This document shows positions 7,038 through 13,497 of a stretch of 13,497 bases of DNA, piece by piece (the first letter of the stretch is position 1; every line of letters begins with the position of its first letter). This DNA is from Oceanicaulis sp. Its GTDB lineage: Bacteria; Pseudomonadota; Alphaproteobacteria; Caulobacterales; Maricaulaceae. Made by a program: the position numbers and the translations under genes. The notes under the pieces are model-generated. The model worked only from the letters and a program-made list of their open reading frames with translations. It did not search any database and was not told the DNA's origin. Location: assembly GCA_007571185.1 (NCBI GenBank), contig RKRX01000034.1:1-13497 (forward strand), given 5' to 3'.

Positions 7038-7140
7038 GCCAATCGCGCCGTTTCGGGTGCATTTCCCAGACGCACCGGTGCGCAAACTCGAAACCATCGT
7101 GGACGAAGCCGGAGGTATGGGACTGCTGGGGATTTGAAAT

Positions 7141-7389
7141 CTAGTGAACGCTCACCGGTTCCGCCCCGTGATCACGTGCAGCCGCAAACGCCGCATCGCG
7201 ATCTGAGAAAACCGCCATCCGTTGTCCATGCTCATCATGGATTGCGTAAAGGATCGTATCTTCGTCAATTTTCACACCGGCATCCGCCGCCTGCTCCATG
7301 ATATCCGCGGCCACGATTGTCCGGACATAAACCATCGGCGCTGTGTCGTCCGATACGGATCCGTGTTCACCAGCCATACTGTACCCCAT
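7141..7389 (-). CDS. DUF1150 family protein
   Basis: A small alphaproteobacterial protein of unknown function. The body matches the DUF1150 (PF06620) layout: VYVRTIVA near the front, then LYAIHDEHGQRMAVFSD, and the closing AAFAAARDHGAEPVSVH with the usual terminal Val-His. There are no membrane segments, signal peptide or cysteines in the core, so it is probably cytoplasmic. Starts at 7422, 7389 and 7377 are all possible; 7389 follows an AGAGAG run closely, and 7377 has GGGG six bases upstream. DUF1150 genes often neighbour small heat-shock genes in Alphaproteobacteria, but none is here; it lies between ubiH (convergent) and tRNA-Ala. Confidence 0.8.
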   Translation of the reverse strand: MGYSMAGEHGSVSDDTAPMVYVRTIVAADIMEQAADAGVKIDEDTILYAIHDEHGQRMAVFSDRDAAFAAARDHGAEPVSVH

Positions 7390-7497
7390 GCTCTCTCTAA
7401 CTCGTGTGCAATAAGTGGGCAATTCTCAGGAACGGCGCAAGCCCCGGTAAACACCCCCACCCGCTTTGGCGGCAAGGATTGCACAGGGGGTTTGTCT

Positions 7498-7573
<76 letters not shown>

Positions 7574-7624
7574 GAAATCAAAGCAAGTCTGTGAGGGTGG
7601 AATCTCTCCGCTTTGAGATTGAGG

Positions 7625-7653
7625 AACCTATCGGCGCCTTTACCCACGATCAA
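7625..7653 (-). promoter_or_regulatory. Possible sigma-70 promoter for tRNA-Ala
   Basis: On the minus strand TTGATC (7653-7648) and TAGGTT (7630-7625) are separated by 17 bases. Transcription would begin near 7618, about 45 bases before the mature tRNA 5' end. The boxes are only moderate matches. Confidence 0.35.
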
Positions 7654-7699
7654 GCCTGTTTGCCGCATTTGCAACGGTCAACGATAAGGCTCCTTCAGG

Positions 7700-8122
7700 T
7701 CATTTTTCGCCTTCGCTGTCAAGGTCAGGATCATCATCATCGTCTTTGCCGTCACTGTCGAGAAGCACATCCTCATCCTCATCCTCGGAGAAACCCTCAA
7801 GGTTCTCTTCAGTAGACACAGTGCGAACCGGGGGTGAATCGTCATCGTCATCTTCACTTCCCATTTCGATTGGCTCTTCATCCAGCATGGAATCATCGTT
7901 CTCGGTCTCATCTTCGCGGGAGTTCTCCTCAGCGTCGTCTTCAGTTCCCGGACCGATGTCCTTTCCGGGCGCTGCATCGGGGACCACAGCCCCTTCTTCA
8001 AAGCAAGACAAAGGGTATTCCATGCCGGTGAACGGCGAGACAATGGGATCCTTGTTCAGATCGTAGAATTTTTTGCCGGTTTGTGGGCAAATGCGCTTGG
8101 CGCCAAGGTTAGCTTTCGCCAC
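7700..8122 (-). CDS. TIGR02300 (FYDLN_acid) family protein with acidic tail
   Basis: An alphaproteobacterial protein of unknown function, about 140 residues. The N-terminal signature AKANLGAKRICPQTGKKFYD, followed by LNKDPIVSPFTG, is the family hallmark. The single Cys plus CxxTGKKFYDLN layout resembles a degenerate zinc-ribbon-like head. The rest is low complexity and very rich in Asp and Glu, with runs such as EDDDDD near the middle and DDDDDPD near the end, so it should be disordered and strongly negative. The start is taken as GTG 8122 rather than ATG 8140, because homologues begin at MAKAxLG and AAAGGA lies nine bases upstream of the GTG. It is divergent from aroA, a typical setting for this family. 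Confidence 0.9.
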   Translation of the reverse strand: MAKANLGAKRICPQTGKKFYDLNKDPIVSPFTGMEYPLSCFEEGAVVPDAAPGKDIGPGTEDDAEENSREDETENDDSMLDEEPIEMGSEDDDDDSPPVRTVSTEENLEGFSEDEDEDVLLDSDGKDDDDDPDLDSEGEK

Positions 8123-8239
8123 GAGTCCATATCCTTTCACGGTGAAGGGCAGTCAAATTGGCGCGCCTGTTGCCACGTTCTGAGCCGACTGTCAAAGTCC
8201 AATTTGCGCTTTTGATCATTTGTACGCTGCGGAGCCTGC

Positions 8240-9598
8240 ATGACCTTTACCACACTGCCCAGGTCACGAGCCTTAGGCGGCCCCAGAACGGTGCGCCCTG
8301 TCAGTGCTGTGAACGGATGTCTGAAGGCAGCGTCCGACAAATCCTGTTCACATCGGGCGCTGATTTTTTCCGCACTGGCGAACGGGATCAGCCAAATCAA
8401 GGATTTGTTGGAAAGCGATGATGTTCTGGCCACTGCACGCGCTCTGGTCCAGCTGGGCGCCGGGATAGAGCGCCTTAGTCCGGGTGCCTGGAAGGTGATC
8501 GGCCGGGATATCTGGACCAGCCCATCCGAACCGCTTGATCTGGGCAATTCAGGCACCGGGGCACGTCTGTTGATGGGTGCGGCAGGTCGGTTTAACCTGA
8601 CCGCCATGTTTGTCGGGGATCAGAGCCTGTCTTCCCGCCCCATGGCGCGTGTGCTGAACCCCTTGTCGCAAATGGGCGTTAAAAGCGAAGCCGCCGAGGG
8701 CGGGCGTCTGCCGATCACTCTCACCGGACAGGTGCGTCTGAAAACGCTTGATTACACCATGCCGGTGGCCTCAGCCCAGGTCAAGAGCGCCATTGTGCTA
8801 GCCGGGCTGGGCGCCGAGGGGGAAACGAGTGTGCGTGAGCCGCGCGCCACCCGGAACCACACCGAAATCATGGCGCCGATTTATGGCGCCGACCTTGATG
8901 TGGAATGCGCCGACAAAGATCAAATCATTCGGGTGCGTGGAGGCGGGACACTGACCCCGGCCAATGTATCCATTCCTGGTGATCCGTCTTCGGCCGCCTT
9001 CCCTATCGCTGCGGCTCTGGTTACCGGTTCCAGCACGGTTACCGTGACGGGGGTGATGACCAATTCGACCCGGTTCGGACTTTATGATGTGCTCAAGGCT
9101 ATGGGCGCCAACCTCACCTTCATCCCTGCGGGCGAGCGTTGCGGTGAACCGCTGATGGACATCACCGCGACGTCAGGTCCTTTGAAAGGCGTGCATGTGC
9201 CGCCTGACATCGCACCGACCATGATTGACGAATACCCCATTCTGGCGGTGATCGCCGCATTTGCGGATGGAATGACAGTGATGACCGGCCTGGAAGAGCT
9301 GCGCGCCAAGGAAAGCGACCGACTGGCCGCCAGCGCTGCTCTGCTTGACGCCAATGGCGTGAAGGTCGAACTGGAAGATAACAGCCTGACCGTTTACGGT
9401 TGTGGAGCTCGGAACGTACCGGGCGGCGGCACGGTTGAGACCCATCACGACCATCGCTTGGCCATGAGCGCGCTTGTCATGGGGTGTGGGGCGAAAAATC
9501 CCATCACTGTGGATGATGTGGCGATGATCGCCACTAGCTACCCCGATTTCTTCACGCACATGACCGCTCTGGGTGTGCAGATCAGTCATGCTCAGTGA
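8240..9598 (+). CDS. aroA: 3-phosphoshikimate 1-carboxyvinyltransferase (EPSP synthase, class II-like)
   Basis: Sixth step of the shikimate pathway: it joins phosphoenolpyruvate to shikimate-3-phosphate. 452 residues, normal length. The substrate loop SDKSCSHRAL gives K34, S35 and R39. NSGTGARL follows around residue 105. RPMARVLNPLSQMG, PVASAQVKSA, PGDPSSAAFP, MIDEYPILAV (catalytic D330), GLEELRAKESDRL, HHDHRLAMS and MIATSYPDFF close the series. Wording is nearer the class II (Agrobacterium CP4-like) branch than the E. coli branch. The position matching CP4 Ala100, linked to glyphosate tolerance, is Gly (G105), as in sensitive enzymes. ATG 8240 has GGAG six bases upstream. The N-terminal 25 residues look unusual for the family but the frame is intact. 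cmk, often the next gene, is absent. Confidence 0.95.
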   Translation: MTFTTLPRSRALGGPRTVRPVSAVNGCLKAASDKSCSHRALIFSALANGISQIKDLLESDDVLATARALVQLGAGIERLSPGAWKVIGRDIWTSPSEPLDLGNSGTGARLLMGAAGRFNLTAMFVGDQSLSSRPMARVLNPLSQMGVKSEAAEGGRLPITLTGQVRLKTLDYTMPVASAQVKSAIVLAGLGAEGETSVREPRATRNHTEIMAPIYGADLDVECADKDQIIRVRGGGTLTPANVSIPGDPSSAAFPIAAALVTGSSTVTVTGVMTNSTRFGLYDVLKAMGANLTFIPAGERCGEPLMDITATSGPLKGVHVPPDIAPTMIDEYPILAVIAAFADGMTVMTGLEELRAKESDRLAASAALLDANGVKVELEDNSLTVYGCGARNVPGGGTVETHHDHRLAMSALVMGCGAKNPITVDDVAMIATSYPDFFTHMTALGVQISHAQ

Positions 9599-9894
9599 GA
9601 GACACGCCTGGAGTCTTGCTCTGGTTGCATGCATAGGGTAAAGACACGTGCGATCGGTTTGGTTCGTCTTGTCTACGGAACCGGACCGATCAGTCGCCGG
9701 GCGGGTGAATACCTGTGGTTTGGTGCGCGCGTTTCCCGTTAACCGGACACGGTCAGGGATTCGACGTCGCCTGAACCGTATCGCTCTGCTCATTTCTGAA
9801 GTGTATTCCGGCCGTTTGCAGCTGCGGACGGGAGATCCCGGCCGCTGTGTGCGGCAAGACCGCTGGAAACGAATCCCTGGAGCCATCCTCTAAC
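9599..9894 (+). promoter_or_regulatory. aroA-rpsA spacer: putative rpsA promoter and structured leader
   Basis: There is no gene here, though cmk usually fills this slot. I see several strong hairpins. 9652-9666 pairs with 9676-9691 (14-15 pairs including two G-U, nine-base loop). ACGGTCAGG (9749-9757) pairs with CCTGAACCGT (9770-9779) with one bulge. CGGG/CCCG nested in GCGG/CCGC lies at 9824-9845. An alternative, GCCGC-TGTGT-GCGGC at 9841-9855, shares bases with the last one. None is followed by a T-run. Together they suggest a long structured 5' leader, which would fit S1 autoregulation known in other bacteria. Confidence 0.45.
9616..9644 (+). promoter_or_regulatory. Possible sigma-70 promoter of rpsA
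   Basis: TTGCTC (9616-9621) and TAAAGA (9639-9644) are separated by 17 bases. A start near 9651 would place the long hairpin 9652-9691 at the very 5' end of the rpsA transcript. The boxes are imperfect, so this is tentative. Confidence 0.3.
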
Positions 9895-11604
9895 ATGTCT
9901 GAAACTCATACCTTGACCCCGAGTCGTGATGATTTTGCCTCAATGCTGGAAGCCTCTCTCGCCGGTTGCGGCCTCATGGAAGGTGCTGTGGTGCGCGGCA
10001 CGGTTACCGCTGTTCTGCACGACGCCGTGGTCATTGATGTCGGCTTGAAAACCGAGGGGCGCGTGGCGCTGCGTGAATTCACCGGTCCAGACTCCGAGGT
10101 TCCCAAAGCCGGCGATCAGATAGACATTTACCTAGAGCGTATCGAAAACGCGATGGGTGAAGCGGTTCTCTCACGTGACAAGGCGCGGCGCGAGGAAGCC
10201 TGGGATCGTCTGGAAAAATGTTTTGAATCCAAAGAGCAAGCCAACGGCGCCATTGTAGGTCGTGTCAAAGGCGGCTTCACCGTAGATTTGGGCGGCGCGC
10301 CTGCGTTCTTGCCGGGTTCTCAGGTAGATGTCCGTCCGGTGCGCGATGTGACTCCGCTGATGAACAAGGAACAACCGTTTGTGATTCTGAAAATGGATCG
10401 TCCCCGTGGCAATATTGTAGTCTCCCGTCGTGCGATGCTGGAAGAGTCCCGCGCCGAACAGCGCGCCGAACTGGTCAGCCAGATGATCGAAGGCGAAGTT
10501 CGTGAAGGTGTTGTCAAGAATATTACCGATTACGGTGCGTTCGTGGATCTGGGCGGCATTGATGGTCTGCTGCATGTCACCGACATGAGCTGGTCGCGGA
10601 TGAGCCATCCGAGCGAAGTGGTCGAAGTCGGCCAGACCGTTCAGGTGCAGATTACCAAGATCAACAAGGAATCCCAGCGTATCTCCCTGGGCATGAAACA
10701 GTTGCAGTCCGATCCATGGGACGGCGTGATGCTGAAATACCCGAACGGCGCAATCTTCAAAGGGCGGGTCACCAACATCACTGAATACGGCACCTTCGTG
10801 CAACTGGAGCCGGGCGTAGAAGGTCTGGTGCACATCTCTGAGATGAGCTGGACTCGGAAAAACATCCATCCAGGCAAAATTGTCGCCACATCTCAGGAAG
10901 TAGATGTCATGGTGTTGGATGTGGATCCGGACAAGCGTCGTATCTCTCTGGGCATGAAACAAACCCAGCGCAATCCGTGGGAAGCCTTTGCTGAAACGCA
11001 CCCGGCGGGTTCGGAAGTCGAAGGCGCAGTCAAGAATATCACCGAGTTCGGTCTGTTTATCGGCGTGGGTGAAGATATCGATGGCATGGTTCACCTGTCC
11101 GATCTGGACTGGGACCGTTCCGGCGAAGACATGATCCAGACCTACAAGAAAGGCGACACGGTTCGCGCCAAGGTTCTCGACGTGGATATTGAAAAGGAGC
11201 GCGTCTCCCTGGGCGTCAAGCAATTGAGTGGCGACCCGATAGAGAAAGGCGGTTTCAAACGCGGCGAGACTGTAACGTGCACTGTTACCGAAATCACCGC
11301 CGGTGGTATTGAAGTGACCCTGGGTCCGGACAATCTGGTCAAGTGTTTTATTCGCAAGGCCGACATCTCCCGCGATCGTACCGAGCAGCGCCCAGATCGC
11401 TTCGCCGTCGGTGACAAGGTCGACGCGCGCATCACCAGTGTAGACAAGGCTTCCCGCCGCGTCTCGGCATCAATCAAGGCGCTGGAAGTGGCTGAAGAGA
11501 AGGAAGCTGTGGAACAGTACGGCTCCACAGACTCAGGCGCATCCTTGGGGGATATTCTGGGCGCAGCCCTGAAAGGGAAGGACGACAACAAGGCCGATAA
11601 CTAA
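9895..11604 (+). CDS. rpsA: 30S ribosomal protein S1
   Basis: Largest small-subunit protein; it captures and unwinds mRNA for initiation. 569 residues with six S1 (OB-fold) repeats. The first two are divergent (about 28-97, GTVTAVLHDAVVIDVG; about 115-180, GRVKGGFTVDLGG) and dock on the ribosome. Repeats 3-6 (from about 200) bind RNA and show GVVKNITDYGAFVDLGG, GRVTNITEYGTFVQLE and GAVKNITEFGLFIGVG with the ISLGMKQ-type closers; repeat 6 is weaker (VTEITAGGIEVTLG). The start ATG 9895 (MSETHTLTPSRDDFA) fits alphaproteobacterial S1 better than the in-frame 9847. GGAG lies rather far upstream (12 bases), as is common for S1, which is often translationally autoregulated. ihfB follows 152 bases later. 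Confidence 0.97.
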   Translation: MSETHTLTPSRDDFASMLEASLAGCGLMEGAVVRGTVTAVLHDAVVIDVGLKTEGRVALREFTGPDSEVPKAGDQIDIYLERIENAMGEAVLSRDKARREEAWDRLEKCFESKEQANGAIVGRVKGGFTVDLGGAPAFLPGSQVDVRPVRDVTPLMNKEQPFVILKMDRPRGNIVVSRRAMLEESRAEQRAELVSQMIEGEVREGVVKNITDYGAFVDLGGIDGLLHVTDMSWSRMSHPSEVVEVGQTVQVQITKINKESQRISLGMKQLQSDPWDGVMLKYPNGAIFKGRVTNITEYGTFVQLEPGVEGLVHISEMSWTRKNIHPGKIVATSQEVDVMVLDVDPDKRRISLGMKQTQRNPWEAFAETHPAGSEVEGAVKNITEFGLFIGVGEDIDGMVHLSDLDWDRSGEDMIQTYKKGDTVRAKVLDVDIEKERVSLGVKQLSGDPIEKGGFKRGETVTCTVTEITAGGIEVTLGPDNLVKCFIRKADISRDRTEQRPDRFAVGDKVDARITSVDKASRRVSASIKALEVAEEKEAVEQYGSTDSGASLGDILGAALKGKDDNKADN

Positions 11605-11756
11605 AGTTCCGCACGGGCCCGGGGCTTGACTTCCCGACCGGCAGGCACTCCCCCGGTGTGATGCGTTGGGTGTTCTGGGTTCGTACGTGATGCCAACCGG
11701 CCAATTGACGAGAGGCGTCGGATATTTCTAAGCTGGAGTTTTCAGGGGTTTGAGCC

Positions 11757-12041
11757 ATGATCAAATCAGAGCTTATCGAAAGGCTCGCAGAAGACCATCC
11801 GCACCTATACCGGAAGGATATGGAGCGGATCGTGAACACCGTGCTAGAGGGAATCATCCAGGCGCTAGAGCGTGGGGAGCGCGTGGAGTTGCGGGGGTTC
11901 GGGGCTTTTTCCGTGCGGAACCGGCCGCCACGCCAGAGCCGGAACCCGAGAAATGGCGCGCCTGTTCGGGTGAGGGAAAAGCATGTGCCTTTCTTCAAGA
12001 CCGGCAAGCAATTGCGCGAAAGGATCGATGGTAGGGCTTGA
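11757..12041 (+). CDS. ihfB: Integration host factor subunit beta
   Basis: A 94-residue DNA-bending histone-like protein that pairs with IHF-alpha and acts in replication, recombination and promoter architecture. The helical base [17 protein letters not shown] is followed by [17 protein letters not shown]. The beta-arm segment NPRNGAPV carries the Pro that intercalates in [19 protein letters not shown] ends the fold. AGGGG about nine bases upstream supports the start; a shadow frame from 11750 is not real. The rpsA-ihfB order is standard in Alphaproteobacteria. The usual followers (a LapA-domain gene and trpF) are not found: downstream DNA is relic-like. Confidence 0.95.
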   Translation: MIKSELIERLAEDHPHLYRKDMERIVNTVLEGIIQALERGERVELRGFGAFSVRNRPPRQSRNPRNGAPVRVREKHVPFFKTGKQLRERIDGRA

Positions 12042-12474
12042 TTCTTCCACCTCTTTTCTGATGCCGCTTGTGTTTGGATTTGCAGTCCTGACGTTGACGA
12101 GTTCTCAGGCTGTTATCCTTCCGTTTTTTAGGTGGAGAAGGTTTAGCGGTGGCCCCACATTAACCACACACCCGATGCACCGGTGGTGCATGTTTGCCAG
12201 CCCCAAGCTACCCGCCAAAGGACCAAAAATGCCCTTTGATTCAGCAGTTTATCAGGCTCGCTTCCAACCCTTGTCCTTTCTCCGAACCTTGAACCCACTA
12301 CGCTCCTAGGACACGGCTTGGCAAGTCTGGCGGTTCTCGCCTACGCCGCGTCCGGATCAATCACCATAGCCCAACCTGACAATTGCAGCCAGTCGCACTA
12401 TGCCGCATCTTGTTCGCTCGGAAGATCGACAGTTCAAGTGGCTAGGTACCCTCGCGTATCGCCCTTCAAGGGGG
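12042..12474. other. Gene-poor relic stretch at a synteny break
   Basis: There is no convincing gene in about 430 bases. A frame overlapping the ihfB end (ATG 12028) gives a hydrophobic stretch (FLMPLVFGFAVLTLTSSQ) up to about 12135, faintly like a truncated LapA-type membrane segment. It runs into the dispersed repeat at 12139-12175. A small perfect hairpin, ATGCACC-GGT-GGTGCAT, lies at 12175-12191. The rest has broken frames on both strands. CCCTT-C-AAGGG (12462-12472) lies just beyond the stop of the restriction gene but has no T-run. This looks like mobile-element debris between the conserved block and a restriction locus. Confidence 0.5.
12139..12175 (-). repeat. Dispersed repeat, right copy (inverted relative to 605-641)
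   Basis: The reverse complement matches 605-641 at 31 of 37 positions, including the exact core GGTTAATGTGGG (here 12165-12154 read on the minus strand). It sits where synteny downstream of ihfB ends. It is probably the end of a related mobile element; no family is recognised. Confidence 0.5.
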
Positions 12475-13497
12475 TTACTTGCATGCGCGAGCTTGTACGT
12501 CTCGAATGAAGTCGTGGACATTCCAGAGCCATGCCCGTTGGTTATTCGTGTAGGTTTTCTGAATCGACTGTGGCACCACAAGTTGCAGGTCTGAATTTGC
12601 CATTTGGCTTGTCTGCGGCTCAGAAATCCCCGGCTCAAGCGTGAGGAGATGCTTCCTCGGAATCTTCGTCGCTTCAGCCAGAACCTGCCTCCAACGATCC
12701 TTGCAGCTCGACTTCGCGCCCAGCATGGTCAGGCACGCATAGCCAGCGTCGGGGGCAGCCCGGTATGCTTCTTCGCCGGGAAACAGGAAATCCGGCCGTT
12801 GGTTGTTCTCGGTCACTGCACTGCGAACATAGGCTATCTCGTGGGCACGGAACACTGCTTCAAGATGGTGTTCCAACGATTGCCCCATACGCGACTTCCT
12901 CCGGTTCTGAACGCTCAGCGAGAACCGGATGAAGCCGTCAACATCAGTAGCTCCACTATCGTCCCGAAATCCTTCGTCAAGACGTGTGGCTACAATGCGT
13001 CTTTCAAGACGCCGGAACAACGCTTCCTCGTGGCTCAGCCACGCCACAAGCGCCATGTCGGGATCATCCTCGGCACTCACTTCGGGCAGGGTGAGGCGGG
13101 CGAGATCGGAGAACTCAACGGTCTTCGGAAACACCATGCCGAACCGCTCGATTATGTTGTCAAGTCTGTCTGAGTCCGGTTCCTCGAATTCGATACCGAT
13201 TTCGTCGAGGATGAAGCGCGCGGCAAAGTCCAACACCGGCTTGTCGTCGACAATCTCGCGCGACACGAACGAACGCCCCCTCGGATGCAGGTCGAAAAGC
13301 CACGATAGCTGCCGTTCGCTGGTGGAGCCTTCCTGTGCAACGATGAAATAAAGCAGCTGGTCATTGGTTATAGCCAGAAACAGGGTATCGCGTTCCCGCA
13401 TGGCCTCCGTCACGGGATTGGAAGGATAGTAGAGACGCCATTCCGCCGCCCGAGGTTTCTGCTCGCGCGCATCGTAATGGGTCGCAGTACCTTCCAC
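12475..13497 (-). CDS. EcoRII-family type II restriction endonuclease (5' end outside window)
   Basis: 340 residues are visible; the gene enters from the right edge, so the N-terminus is probably incomplete (EcoRII has about 400 residues). The C-terminal part (190-340) closely follows the EcoRII catalytic domain (PF09019): NRRKSRMGQSLEHHLE (198-213), RPDFLFP (234-240), Y245, then LGAKSSCKDRWRQ with K262 and K266, KHLLTLEPGIS and LQLVVP. This gives the PD-(D/E)xK-like core used to cut DNA. The visible N-terminal half resembles the EcoRII effector DNA-binding domain only loosely. EcoRII itself cuts CCWGG and needs two sites; the target here cannot be read from sequence. A protecting methyltransferase is expected nearby, presumably beyond 13497, since none lies on the left. 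The location beside relic DNA suggests horizontal gain. Confidence 0.88.
   Translation of the reverse strand: MEGTATHYDAREQKPRAAEWRLYYPSNPVTEAMRERDTLFLAITNDQLLYFIVAQEGSTSERQLSWLFDLHPRGRSFVSREIVDDKPVLDFAARFILDEIGIEFEEPDSDRLDNIIERFGMVFPKTVEFSDLARLTLPEVSAEDDPDMALVAWLSHEEALFRRLERRIVATRLDEGFRDDSGATDVDGFIRFSLSVQNRRKSRMGQSLEHHLEAVFRAHEIAYVRSAVTENNQRPDFLFPGEEAYRAAPDAGYACLTMLGAKSSCKDRWRQVLAEATKIPRKHLLTLEPGISEPQTSQMANSDLQLVVPQSIQKTYTNNQRAWLWNVHDFIRDVQARACK

Noticed and set aside
7071..7082. Perfect 12-bp palindrome CGCACCGGTGCG after ubiH
   Set aside because: It has no loop and no T-run, so it is not a convincing terminator; it could be a chance GC-rich palindrome.
8154..8206. 8-bp inverted pair CAAATTGG / CCAATTTG in the TIGR02300-aroA divergent spacer
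   Set aside because: The arms are short and about 36 bases apart; too weak to call an operator.
9173..9886. 237-codon minus-strand frame over the aroA 3' end and rpsA leader
   Set aside because: It is a shadow of aroA with no domain features and no start signal.
10171..11223. 350-codon open frame on the minus strand inside rpsA
   Set aside because: It is entirely antisense to the clear six-repeat S1 protein. The translation resembles no family, and its repeated character simply mirrors the S1 repeats.
12604..13173. 189-codon plus-strand frame opposite the restriction gene
   Set aside because: The minus strand carries a recognisable EcoRII catalytic domain across the same bases; the plus frame has no motif.

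Overview
The window reads as an alphaproteobacterial chromosome segment, most like Caulobacterales/Maricaulales (Hyphomonadaceae-type). This is inferred from the mix of families: TIGR02300/FYDLN_acid and DUF1150 proteins, an IalB-family protein, a class II-type AroA, an ECF sigma/ChrR pair, and aroA, rpsA and ihfB in order. The core is GC-rich. No species is claimed.

Layout. (1) Positions 1 to about 800 are AT-rich and have no intact gene. The left edge holds a frameshifted relic of a Tc1/mariner transposase whose C-terminal signature looks eukaryotic. Next come an open frame with no start and a MITE-like unit with 12-bp inverted ends. (2) On the minus strand lie rsmB (16S rRNA m5C methyltransferase), rlmN (23S rRNA/tRNA m2A methyltransferase) and a secreted IalB-family protein. 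(3) Divergent from ialB is a plus-strand cluster: ECF sigma factor, ChrR-like cupin anti-sigma factor, and a UbiH-family ubiquinone hydroxylase. A large dyad overlaps the ialB promoter in the divergent spacer. (4) On the minus strand lie a DUF1150 gene, tRNA-Ala(GGC) and a TIGR02300 protein. (5) On the plus strand lie aroA, rpsA and ihfB. cmk, commonly found between aroA and rpsA, is missing; the slot holds a hairpin-rich rpsA leader. (6) After ihfB synteny breaks. A 430-base gene-poor relic stretch carries an inverted copy of a roughly 37-bp repeat that also lies at the left edge. It is followed by an EcoRII-family restriction endonuclease gene, minus strand, cut by the window end.

How the parts relate. 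rsmB, rlmN, rpsA and tRNA-Ala serve translation, and aroA feeds aromatic amino-acid synthesis. The sigma/ChrR pair probably controls an oxidative (singlet-oxygen-like) response, and ubiH behind it would tie quinone synthesis to that response. The anti-sigma factor has lost three of the four zinc ligands of its sigma-binding domain while keeping all cupin ligands, which is the most interesting protein-level observation here. I found no complete novel defence system. The restriction enzyme is a known family, and any partner methyltransferase would lie beyond 13497.
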